A stretch of 64,000 nt of DNA from Nilaparvata lugens (taxonomy: Eukaryota; Arthropoda; Insecta; Hemiptera; Delphacidae), in NCBI RefSeq assembly GCF_014356525.2, contig NC_052508.1, forward strand, positions 51,005,858 through 51,069,857, read 5' to 3'. A model generated the notes under the pieces. The model was given only the letters and a program-made list of their open reading frames with translations, had not been told where the DNA came from and made no database searches. The position numbers were made by a program, and so were the translations under genes. This document shows positions 1 to 12,900 of this stretch, piece after piece. Within the stretch, counting starts at the first letter, position 1. The number at the start of each line of letters is the position of its first letter.

Positions 1-802
1 AAGATAAGACACAAAACCTTTCTGTATCATATTGTAAAATGATTGCAGTGCACTCAATAACATTTTTAGGTGTAGGCCTATTTATCTAGAGTTATTTGAA
101 ATGGAATAGCTACAATTTCAAAAGTTACCAGAGGTATTTTCATGATAAGGAAGTTGAAGGAAATAGTATAAATGAAAATATTATAAAATGTATATTTTAA
201 CTGTCATCTACTTTATGATACTATATTATGGGCGAATTATTCTCAATCCCTATTTGTTTAAAAAAGAGCTATTAGAATAATTTGTATTATACCTCCTCTG
301 ACTCACTGTGAACTTTGTTCATTAGATTGGGATCATGATCTTGTCTTGTAAATTATTTTCATATTCAATTTTATGATTTTGTAAGTCAAACCTACATATT
401 CTCGACTCGCAATAAATAATCAAATATGTTAGGAATAAATATCCTACTGCTCTCAGAGAGTGAGCTACATTTTTAATTGACTGACAATGAATTTAAATAG
501 AGAATTAAGACGCTTTTAATAAAAGAGTGTTTTTATAATGTGACTGAATATTTAATTGTGATTGTGACGTGGATTGTTTGTAATTGTTGATGTTGCATTG
601 TAATGTGTTGTCTCTTATTGAAGTTTGTTGTTTATTTTGTAATATTTTGACGGCCGATACAAATTGTAAAATATTTGTATGTGACAATAAAATATCTCAA
701 TTTAATGTAGCTATTTAATAAGGATTATCTTTAAAATAGAATATTTGTTTACCAAAAAAAGTAAATTTCTTACTTGAGTTGTTTTCTTTTGTTTGCTTAT
801 AG
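1..802 (+). other. psq intron, 3' part (AT-rich)
   Basis: This lies upstream of the first visible exon and ends in the acceptor TTTGCTTATAG at 802. The BTB reading frame entering at 803 is mid-domain, so an upstream exon must exist outside the window. I see no gene here; small ORFs are AT-rich noise. Confidence 0.7.
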
Positions 803-967
803 GTTGTCCTATCGGCATGTTCGTCTTACTTCCAAAAGCTTCTGATGGAGAATCCATGCAAGCATCCGACCATTATAATGCCCCAAGATGTTTGCTTCAG
901 CGATCTTAAATTCATTATAGAATTTGTCTATCGTGGAGAGATTGACGTCTCACAGGCTGAACTGCAG
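803..967 (+). CDS. psq: psq exon A: BTB/POZ core
   Basis: It encodes 55 residues in phase 0, beginning VVLSACSSYFQKLLMENPC and ending FVYRGEIDVSQAELQ. These are the central helices of an insect BTB domain of the ttk/bab/psq type; the MENPCKHP and VYRGEIDVSQ blocks are typical. The acceptor is TAG at 800-802 and the donor is CAG|GTATGT at 967/968. The domain mediates homo- and hetero-oligomerisation. Confidence 0.95.
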
Positions 968-3900
968 GTATGTAATTAGTTCACATTGTTTATACATAGA
1001 TCTGACATGAATGGAATAGAAATTGGAAAAGAGATTGAGTCAACGATATTAATATCAAGGTTGGATATGACTACATATTATCCATATGAAAAAAGTAAAT
1101 GAAGTCTCGAGAATGAATATGATTTCTGATCTATTTAAAGCTCTACTGAATCCTCACTTTTGTTAATTCCGATTTCGATCAGCCAGGTAACTATTTTTTT
1201 CTTGCAATGAAGTTCTTCTATTTCTTTAGAAATATTGTTTTGTTAGGTAAACAATGCCTGATTTGCTAAGAAATCTCTTGAAGTTCTTGAAGTGTTTTCC
1301 AAGTTAGTGATTGTTTCATGACATGAAACATTAAAAAAATAGTTAGTTTGTTTCTGACATATATTATTTTTTCTATATAAAATCTTACAGATCCGTATGC
1401 TCAATAGTAGAAAATTTCCCGTGGTTTGAAAGTGATGATTTATTGTTGTTTGCACAGTCACTGTTGAAAACAGCCGACCAGCTGAAGATCAAAGGCCTTT
1501 GCGAGGTACCCGATGGTGAGGGCGGGGGCAGTAGCGGTGGTGGAGGCGGTAGCAGTGGAGGTGGTGACGCGGTTTGCGCCGAGGTGACTCCGCTGCCTCC
1601 AGAGACTCCGCACACGCGTCGCTTCACTGCCAAGCTGCGCAGCGCTCACAGGTAAATATCGATTTATTGGATAAAGATTTTTGACCTCTGGTATATCGAT
1701 ATTTTTGTATCGATATCTCGCTATTTCTCTACCAATACTTTTCTGTAATCAATATGCTGCCTGCTATTATTTACAAAAGACCGATTTATCGATATCCTTG
1801 AAATTTTACCATACAGGACGGCGCAAAAGTCACTGGACAGTTGGTTAAAACAAGCGTAGATTTATTTAATACTATTGTTATCTTAATGATTTTTATTTAC
1901 ACTTATTTTTCAAGTTCAAATTGTTTTCCGTTTTCATGAATTCATCTTTGAAGTCTTTCTGGAATAGCCTACTGTTACATACTCTATGCTACGGCATAGT
2001 GGGGGATCACTGTCCAAATCATAGAATGCTTTCTTTGCGCCACTCTATAGAAAACACATCGAAATATCAATAATATCGATTGTTAGGCTCCGAAATATTG
2101 GGCTTTAGTAAGTTGGTTAAAACATTATTTTTATCGTGGTATTTGAGTGAAAATGTTAAATTTTCAAAAATTCGTGTAATTTGGTGTCTTCAACCATTAT
2201 TGTTTTATGTTTAGTGTTTGAAACGCTTATCAGTAAGAGGGATTTCAAATGCTACTCGTTAGTTATTTTGGACTCAAAATTATATGTTTATCAAAAAATT
2301 TACCTGAAATAAGCTCTGAAGTTTTCATTAATTCTGGTATAAATCAATTTTGAGTGAATGCCTGTTGCATTGTTTCCATTTTTGATGCATGGATACATGA
2401 ATATTGGTGTGGTATTGATCTTTGACCTTCGAGTTAATTGAATTTTACTGCCATCGATGTGTTGTTTGTGATGTCTATCGAGTATAACGGTATATCGATT
2501 TTGTTAACATTTGAATTGTGTACACTTTCAGACACGGCAACAGCCACAGCGATCACTCGAGTGGCGGCCACAAGCAGAGGAGATACGAGGCGCGGCGACA
2601 GATCTACCGCGAGAGTCGCCAGATGATGAGTCACCACCATCATCACAACCACAACCAGGACACCAACAGATCACAGGTAACCTCACATCCTTTCATTCCA
2701 ATACAGTGATTTGCGTCCTCTCCTGCACGCACAGTATAATTAATTATAAAGTTACCTTAGTCATAGGGAAAAGTTAGCATGAGAAGATATCCAATGGCAT
2801 TGGTCGTTTATGTTCCAAATTTCACGCCAATTTTGTGTTAACTCAAGCCTATTACTGTCGACTACTGTCTTTTATTTCTGTATTAGCCGGATGAGAGTGT
2901 AAGAACTGCACAGTATGAAAGACTACAAGCATCACATAGCTTCACGAAAAAGAACTACTAGGATTATAGGCTTGAGTTAACATTAAAATTTGAACCATAA
3001 ACAACCTAATCCATGAGACCTGGATTGTATCTATGGTCTATGAATAAATAAATAGACATCTTCTTTTGCTGTTGTATGATGATTAAATTTTCTATGATAT
3101 CGTGTTTTCAATTTCTTCGTAGTCTTGAGGTGCGTACAGATTTACGCGCCGCGAACATGAGCAATTCACTTTTAATCAGCTGATGCCAAGCTTTTTATAT
3201 CTGTATCTTACCATTTATGTAAAAATACAGATATAGTCAGCTGATTAAAAGTGAATTGCTCATGTTAGCGGCGCGTATATCTGTACGCACCTTTACATTA
3301 TCATTATTGTAAATCAATCATGCTTGGAATCAAGTAGTTTTAATAGCAGTTTTTAGAAATGCAATAAACTGATTCTATTACTACTAGTCTTGTCAGTAGC
3401 ATGTTGAAGTGCGTATATACTTATGCGCCACGAATACGCCCATTTCGCATTACATCAGCTGATGTTCAGATATGATAAGCATAGGATCAGCTCATGAAAT
3501 GCGCGTGTTCGTCACATAAGTCTGTACTCTTGATGCGATTCTCATGTAGTCTTTACTCCTAATGTGATTTTACCGCACTCTGTTTTCATTTAATCTCTAC
3601 AGGAACTCTATAGGTCAGGTTTTGTGATTTCCAGGCTTTCTTTATTATTGTTTAATACTGTACAAACGATTTAAAAATAAAAAAATCAGTTCAAATTATT
3701 TTGAAAATCAAACGAGATGTGAGAACATGTTATCAGAATGTGAGAACATTGTTATTCTATTATTATTATTATTATTATTATTCCAGAGAACAGTGTTATT
3801 CTCTGATTCTATTCTTATTCATTTTTAGGGTTGTGTGGCAGAGAGGACCTGGAGTCCTAATTCCGCCCTAAATAAAGGCGATAAATCAATTCTGTACGTC

Positions 3901-6900
3901 TATTTTAGATGTTTCCATTCTAACACAATCCAAGCTCTGTTAAGTTATGGTATCTCCAGCTGATCACTAGGATACAATGCTTTATGTGGCATTTGCTTCT
4001 AAATATTCTGTTTTAATTAAAAAAAAAGGACTTATTGTTAATTCCACTCTACTATAATCAACTTACAGGACTGCAATCTCGTATTGAAAATCAATACACA
4101 TTCTCCTGTACTGGGTTGGTTTCAACACGAAACTTATGTCTAGGAAGTTGATTAATAAAGTGTAATTCCAATATAATGAAAGATTTTCAATTATGGAGTA
4201 TTTTCACGATATCAATATGTAGGTGCTCAAATTGTAATAAACTTTAATAATTGAGATAAAATATTTTGGTAGCTCATTATTTTCATTCATAGTCATAAAC
4301 CGATTTGGCAACATTGGGGGGATAAAAAAGGATAGAGCTATCTGTGTTGTCTAATGAGAGACAAGGATAGCATCACCAATGTTCAAGAGCTGACATGATA
4401 ACGTGAATCTCACTATAATAGTACCTTTGACTACTCTCATGATAATTCCGTATCCCACTACGTTTACAATCATACTACTCTTAACAACCATTTCCGAAAC
4501 TTAAACTAAGTTCAGATTAAAAATGTATTTATTCCAATCTACAAAACTTACACAAAATCATTAAAGTATAGGCTATTCCAATTTACAAAAATTACACCAA
4601 CTCAATCGAGTATATTACAATTTACAAAAATTGAACCAAATCATTAAAGTTTATTCCAATTTACAAAAATTACACCAAATCATTAAAGTATATCCAAATT
4701 TACAAAAATTATACCAAATCATTAAAGTACTTGATAGTGTTGATTTAAATTCCGATTTATCAGGTACTACTAAGAACGCTTTGGTCCAATTATTCCTATG
4801 TTGAGATGATTGTTATGTTTCTGAGTGATGAAAAGGGCTCAAGGGTTTTTGTAAAGTTTGTTACTGAATAGGTTTGACTGTATAATGAATGACTGTGGTT
4901 TTCAGAGCGGTGCCGGTGGAGACGACGGCCAACAGCCGGACTGCATCACAGTGGGGACGTCGACAGCCGACGACAAGTCACTGGTGATGCTGGAGGGCAG
5001 GAGTGGCGGAGGCTCTTCCCACCTGCAGCAGCTGCACCCGGCCAACGGGGACCAGCACTCGCGCATCATGATGACCAGTCCTGCGCCCATCATGTCCACG
5101 CACTCCACTACCACTCAGGTATATTCATAATCTATAACTATCGAAGTGGAAGGCAATCAGTGAATGATTGGTAATAATATTCTAAATCGATCTTTCCCTC
5201 ATAATCTTTACTTTATTGTTTCTAATATTTATATTCTCCAATGATTATAATTCAATAATGTTGAATTTATATCTCAATATAGCTTTATTAAGCTTTTTAT
5301 TCATCTAGCAATGAACACAAAGCAGTATTCCTTTGAGTTCCGTCTAGACTTTTATCTGTGAAACGTCTCAAAATATCACCGCAATTAAATTCACATATCT
5401 TACATTCTTGACCAAATTAACATAACAATAACATCGCACATAAAGGGTTACTAGCCTTTGTTTTGGGACAAACAGTTTGGAACTATTTGGTTCAGTATAC
5501 AGTTTATAGTGACTGGCTTTAGCTTTTTTTTAGTACCGTATATAAGAATTATTTATTATTTTCTCATTTATGAGTTTATTTTCTATTCACTGACCGATTT
5601 GTGCCATTCCATTTCAATGCTTCTACAAAAGATGATTCTTGAACATTTTTAATTATAAACGAGCTTAGATACAACAAAATGGAGAATCAAATTGAAAGGC
5701 TCTAAAACTAAACTTTGGAAACATTGGAAGTGGATGCAAATTATGTACATCGATAATTTACTTAATTATTGAATAATTCTTTTATATTATAAATAAATTA
5801 TGATTCATATGAGCATTATGTTTGTTTGTGTGTGCAGGTTGTTCTTGACGCAGCCAGATCGACAGACGTAGACATGCCCGAAACACAGCCCGCCGGACCC
5901 ACAGCCACTCTCGTCTCCAGCATCGAACTGCAGACATCCACCCCGCCAGCTGGTAAGGATTTCATTGGTGAGCACACTTTTTCACTCTTTCCTCATAATA
6001 GTTATATTTTTTATCCTTATTTTTTCTAGTGCGGTCGAAGTTTGTGTTATGTTAAAAATCTCGTTGAAGATATCGTGTTGAAAAAAGTTATTGAGTCAGA
6101 ATTTACTAATATTTTTGTAATTCTAGTTGGATTAATTAATTTTTTTATGAATATACTTCATTGGTACAATAATTGAAAGTAGCCTACTAATAATAATAAA
6201 AGTAATAATTTAAGGAGTACTCCAGTATTAAAGTATTACTTAACTATATAATATCCTTGTCTTCAATGTGAGTATTTATGATCTAAATTTGATATTCTGA
6301 TTAATGCAGTGGCAACGGTTTTTAGTTGTCCTGGATTTGATTGATAAATTTCATTCACTACACTCAGAAGATACACGTTCATACAATAAAGTATTTTAGT
6401 TTTTAGTATAAAGTATATTAGTTTTCAAAGTATAGTTTTTATTGAGGTAAGTTCTTATTGAAGTATATAAGTTTTTAGTTCTCATAGATTCGAATAATAC
6501 ATTTCATACACTACACTCAGTAGATACACACATGTGCATACAATAAAGTAGGCTATTACATCCACAGGCCATAAGAGTTGAATTTTGCCTCTGCGTGTTT
6601 TAAACTTTTAGTTGTTTGCTCATATAAGAGCTTTATAATAAGCATATAAGTTCGCGTATAATACGAGAAGATGTAGTATACTTATTTTCATGTTCTGTAG
6701 AATTCCTCTCGATACATACCTTTTGTTGTATTTTTATTAATATCCTATTGAAAAATTGTTTGGTGAAAAGATTAAATTTTTTTATCGATCTGTTCTTTAG
6801 TAGATAATTTTGAATACGGTAATTAACTGTAGAATATTGAACAGACTAATAATCTCATTAGGTACTTATTTTTAGAGTTATAAAAATAACAAATAATGTC

Positions 6901-9900
6901 AATGACAATGAATAATAAAATACAGTAGTTCTACAGCAGTGGTTTTAGTGATAGAGTGAGGGAATACACATTTAAAATTTGAATAAGTGGACTGCAGTGT
7001 TAGTGTTGAAGAAACGACATTATTTATAAGCTGCATCAAATTTTCTCTTTCCATGAGTTGGATTGAGAACTATAAAGAAGTAATCTAAAATTTAACAAAG
7101 TGTTCTTACTAGTTTTTTATTTATTTAATTAATTGATCTAAAAATATGATAAATGAATCGGTTCCCAATGCATTTTTTGTTACTGAATCATAAATGTATC
7201 ATACTTGTTGACTACCATCATACCGAAACATACCACTATGCTTTGTAATATGTAAAACTGTCATGTATTTCTGTGTTTTTTAGTTGTTTTGAATTTTTAT
7301 TTCTGCATTCAACTCTGATCTGTGGTGCAGTTATTGTTGATCAACAATTCTTTTTTTAATTTATTCAATGTTTGGATTTGTCAGAGGGTGTTCAAACAAT
7401 GAGGAGTGAGGATGGCAAGGAGGTGAAGGTCAAATTTGAAACATTGCGAGCTATGGAACAGGGCGAAACACTCGATATTGACAGCCACATGTCTGAGAGG
7501 GTAAGTCCAACCAAAATACCTTATTTCTATTATTGATTTTAATAATTTTTCTCTTATCATTTTCTGTTTTCTCAATGAAGATTCTTCGACATTTTTATTT
7601 CTTTTAAATTTACTTAATTTTGTTGATGATACTCAGTTTTGTTGATGAAAGTCCCAGTTTTTAGAAAATGACAAATTTGGGAATAAGATCGATTGTTCTA
7701 GTTATTAATAATAGTTTTTATTTGATGATGAATAGTAAATAATCTTTGTGAGCACGTTTCAGACCTGTGAGTTTTCTATCAGCTTGAAACATGTATTTTT
7801 GTAATTAATTAGAATATGCTATTGTTGATTTTAATCTATTTAACGAGTTGATGATGTCTGATTGTTGGTAATGATGACCTATAGTAATGTAGTGGTATAG
7901 TTATATAGTAATGATCAGTTATATTAATGTTCTGAAACAGTAAAAAATTAACAAGAGAGATATAACCTTCATTCATCTTGGGATTTCTCTTATTCAACCA
8001 TTTAAGCTTGATAATTCATATTGGCAAATATGCCTTGTTTTCTGTAGTATTCAACAATTATTGCTGAATTAAATAGTTATCAACTTCCCAATTTGGAAAA
8101 TTATTATTATTAATTATTTCTATTATATATAAATATGATTATGTTCAGACATCACTTTTATTTTATTATTTTTTTGAATTCGGGTAGATTATTATTTGTT
8201 CTGTAATGTCTTTTGTTGGGTTTTGGGATTAAGTCGCGTTATGACAAGTGTGCTAACTTATAATGTTATAATTAATTGGATTTTAGGGTGATGATGAACA
8301 TGAACATTCAATGCACACAATGATGATCACGCCTGAGTTGTTAGGTCTAATTCCACCCGGCCATTCCAGTGAATGTAAGTATACTTTTAATAATTTTTCT
8401 ATTCATATTTAAACTAGATTTGAGTGTTACATATGTTCGATTGGAAACTCCATGATTATCCATCTCTTATATTGAAAGAAGTCTTAATGTATTTTTTATT
8501 ATATTTATCGTGGGAGCAATATGTAACAATTATAATTTAAATTTATTTACTCAGTCAGTCCAGGTATAAGTCAAGTTCAGTATCCTTACTTAGTTTCTAG
8601 ATTCAAGTTGAGTTTAGCATTCATCAGAATTTTAACCTTAGTGACATGCCACATTTTTCTGATTATAAAAAAATGCAAGATGAATTTATTAGTTCATATT
8701 GTCGTTTTTTTCTTGACGCTTTTCAATTGAAGTTAATTTATTACTGTCAACTAGATGAAGTTTTGAGAACTATTTCTATTTCGTTATATTCAACAATATT
8801 CATTGAAATAATGACATTTCAACTAGTTTTTGTTACCGAAATTCGGAAGTGAACTTATCTTTACAATAAAAACGTGGTGCCGGTAACTTCAAATATTTCC
8901 ATCTATTGTAATGATATATGACTTTTATTCTAGCTCGGTTTAACAATGATGATCACGCTTCGGTGAAATATTGTTCTTTAAACTATGCCAGCTCTTGATG
9001 ATGGAGAGTTATACTAGGCTATGTCATATGGTCTACTATTAAGAGTATATTGTTGATCAAAATATGACTTTTATCCTTGCTCGGTTTATTACCGTTAGTT
9101 TTGCTGAGATATTGCTTTTTTCAACCATGTTAGAACCAACGATCTATATATACTAACTAGTTATTATTATATAGATTATTGGTTAGAACTCCTTGATATA
9201 GAGTTATACTATATTATATGCTCTGCTATTTAGAGTATATTGATGAAGAATATATGACTTTCATCCTAGCTCGGTTTATCACTGTTAGTTTTGCTGTAAT
9301 ATTGCTTTTTAACAATGCTAGAACTCCGTGATATAGAGTTAAACTACATTATAATATATGCTCTGCTATTATAGTATATTGCTTTATTACTTTTCTCGAA
9401 TTCATTCAGTGATTGTAAATAGTTTTCAAGTTTTTATTCTATTCAAAATACAAGCCATCAAATATTTTCCATCTGTGATTCAATTTTGAAATACGCAAAC
9501 TGGAGTCGCCAGCTAATGATTTTACTATTTCATGTTTTTGCTCATTATTCCCTATCTTTTCACTTTTAATACGTTCTGCATGTTTAGTATTTTTCCATTA
9601 TTCTTCCTGTCACTCAGTTCCTTGTACTAAGATGGATAAACAGTGGCTAAATTTATTGTGCTTCAGTGGACATGAACGGGAGTCAGTCTGACTGCGGCAG
9701 CAGCGTGTGTGGCAAGAATTGCGGGGGTGGGGGTGGAGGAGGTGGTCCTGGCATGAACAAGAGCTGGTCCCAGGAAGACATGGAGCTGGCACTAGATGCT
9801 CTGCGCAACCACAACATGAGTCTCACCAAGGTACCTATTTTGTGTTCATACTGTAGATGAATTTATGAGTTCTGTTGAGCCGTAGAGGGAAATAGCATAC

Positions 9901-12900
9901 AAAGATATTCCACGGTAAAGGGCGTTTATGTTCCAAATTTCATTGTTTGTTCGAGCCGCTAGTCCACGGAGTTCTTTTTTGTGTAGCTATAAAATGTGAT
10001 GCTGGTAGTCTCTCATGCCGTGCCGTCCATACACTCTCACCCGTCCTAGACAGTCATAATCAACAATAGTAGACAATAATCGGTTTAAACAAACTGTGAA
10101 ATTTTGAACACAGATGCCCCATACCATGGGATATGAATAACATTTTCTTTATTGATGTCCATCTTCATTGATGTTACGGCAGTGCTTGTCAGCTGTGATC
10201 TGCGAGATACTGAGATTATAATTGTCAGCTAATTGTGTAGCCGACAACTCTATCACCATCCTAAGCAATGAATCATTGAATCACACTAATCAAATTAAAA
10301 AGGAAAAAAGTTGAACAGAAAATGTGAAAAACACTGCCAGAAAATGGCGAAAAACTAGACTTGAGATATGTTTAGACCAAGCTATTTTACTCTGCAGAGC
10401 AAAGGAGCAATATCTTAACGTCCACAGAGTTTGTGTTCACACCAAAATCATCTGTGGGCCGGCAGAGCTATTTTCGATCTGTTCTCAGTTGCACTCTGAT
10501 TCCAAAATGTTCAATTATTACATTTATTTTTTTTTTTTTTGAGCAAACGCGGACCAAATTATTTATTTCAAGGCGCTGAATCCAAATCTGAAATTAGAAT
10601 TCTTCTATATCTCCATGTTCACGTGATTTAGGTTTTTGATGATCTTTATCAAAAATATGCACTCTGATGCCTGGAGAAAATCGCTCCCAGAGCGATTCGA
10701 GAACATCTGCATACGAGCAGAGTTTTCTTGGAACGTCGGCTGGCAGATACACAGATGTCGGTGTGAACACCCGCATTGGTTAAGCTGGCGACAGATCTTT
10801 TCAAATCCATCCATCTACAGACTCTGTAGAGCTGCAGATTTTGGTCTGAACATTACTTTAGTCAACTGGAGCGCTTGATGATACAAACCTGCAAAAAATA
10901 TGTAATTAATTACTCAATTCATATTCTATCTGGAAATGTGATTTTGGTGCCTTTGGAAAGCACCAATTTCAAACTTATAAGAAACTATCATCTCCTGAAA
11001 ATTGATTTTCTGACACTGAAATGAAGTGAGATTGTCCTTGTTACCTTTTCTAAGGTTGAGCTTTGTTATTGTTTCAGCTTTACATATACTAGTATTTCTG
11101 TGAACAGTAGACCTCACGCAGTATTCTCATCTACAAGTACCTGATTGAAACTATATACCTTATGGAAATACAGCAATAGACTGGCTTCTCCACACATCTG
11201 TGTAATCACTTGTCAGCTGATTTAAGATGAATAATTCTATAGTCTGATTTTTACTCTAATATTGGCGTATGAAGGAGGCTCCTTTTTCCTTTTATATTAT
11301 CCTTGAAATGCAAAATTTCCAAAAACCTTGTATATACGTCGACGCGCAATTAAAAAAGGAACATACATGTCAAATTTCATGAAAATCTATTTCCGCGTTT
11401 CGCCGTGAATGCGCAACATATAAACATTTAAACATTTAAACATTAAGAGAAATGCCAAACCGTCGACTTGAATCTTTGACCTCACTTCGCTCGGTCAACT
11501 ATAATATTAGAAATGTACCATAATTCACATATTTTCTAAATTAAAATATGAATGAATGGATTGTGTGTGGTTGCAGGCGTCGACGACCTATGGCATTCCA
11601 TCGACGACACTGTGGCAGCGCGCGCACCGCATGGGCATCGACACGCCCAAGAAGGAAGGGCCGGGCAAGTCGTGGACGGAGGAGGTGCTCAATGTGGCGC
11701 TCGAGGCTCTGCGCAACGGAAGCATCTCCGCCAACAAGGCTAGCAAGGCTTATGGTCAGTGCAGTGGCTCACAAAATATATCTTTTCATTTTTTAATATA
11801 AAGTAGTTTGTGTAAAAAGGTTTTATAATGATGGTATTCAAAGCACGAGTGTGATGTAATTTAACAATAGGCCAAAAGCTACTCAGAGAGAGTGAACAGT
11901 AAACTGAAAACTTGACGAAATGTAAACTTGACTAACTGGAAACTTGTTTTAGTGAAAACTTTACAAACTGACCCTGCTGTTAGCATCTGAAACCATGTTT
12001 TAATGTTAATGCTACTATCATCGAAAACCGTGTTATAATATTTTTAAAGTATGTGCATAATGTTCACATTAATAATAATATTAATAAATTTAATTCCCAT
12101 TAATTTACAAATAACCAATCAAATCAATAAAATGTACACAATATTCAAAAATACATTATATGAAACTTACTACAAATATAAATAAATAGCATTTTTTCGG
12201 AAATTAACCTACTCAACTATAGGAAACCCGTGTTCTAGAGCAGGTGTAGATTGTAGTAGTATAGATTTGAAAATGCATTGCGAAAAGGAATAACTCTTGT
12301 TATGGGATTGATTGTATGTTGTTGTAGGCCTTATGTTTGCATTGTAACATGGTTTTAGATAAATAATACAATTGAGATTGAATATTCTTGTAGTTCATTA
12401 TATATTTTCAGATAGTTTACAAAGAATTTGGCAACAGATCTTCACAAACAATTCTTTTACAAAGAATCTCAAAGAAGATTGAATATTCTGGTAGTTCATG
12501 ATATATATTTCTAGAAATTTTACAAAGAATTTGCCTAGGTACCGGAAAAGACAGAGCTATCTGGTTTGTCTAGTAACAGACAAGGATAAAGGATAACAAA
12601 CCAATGTTAATCAGGTGCTGACCATAGACATATCACAATAGACACCGATACGTCTTGAAGTAGGTCCGGATTCCATAGGACCGTAGGTTTTGATTTTACT
12701 ATAGACCCATAGGTCATGAAATTAGATAATTGAAATATTTTCTTGTAAATTCCATGTATAAAAATGTTAATGTTGATACCAAAACAAAGTCTTGCTGCAA
12801 AATCAATTCTAATTAATTGTTTCATTATCATCACATGCAGTCAATTAATAATGAAGTGATGTGAGTGCCCTATGAATAGTAATTGCATCAGAATTTTGAG

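Larger units (their letters stand above)
2677..4905 (+). other. psq intron (2.2 kb) with repeats
   Basis: Runs from GTAACC to GTTTTCAG. It holds three foldback MITEs and one 40-bp tandem array (listed separately) and a (TTA)n run near 3756-3782. No gene was seen. Confidence 0.8.
9831..11576 (+). other. psq intron (1.7 kb) with two foldback elements and a repeat
   Basis: GTACCT to GTTGCAG. It holds MITE family A copy 2, a 500-bp imperfect palindrome and a repeat fragment at 11.33-11.50 kb. No gene. The small ORFs at 10.3-10.9 kb lie inside the palindrome. Confidence 0.8.

Noticed and set aside
10324..10878. Plus and minus ORFs of 60-80 codons
   Set aside because: Inside the foldback element; mirror-image words on both strands show that they come from the palindrome.
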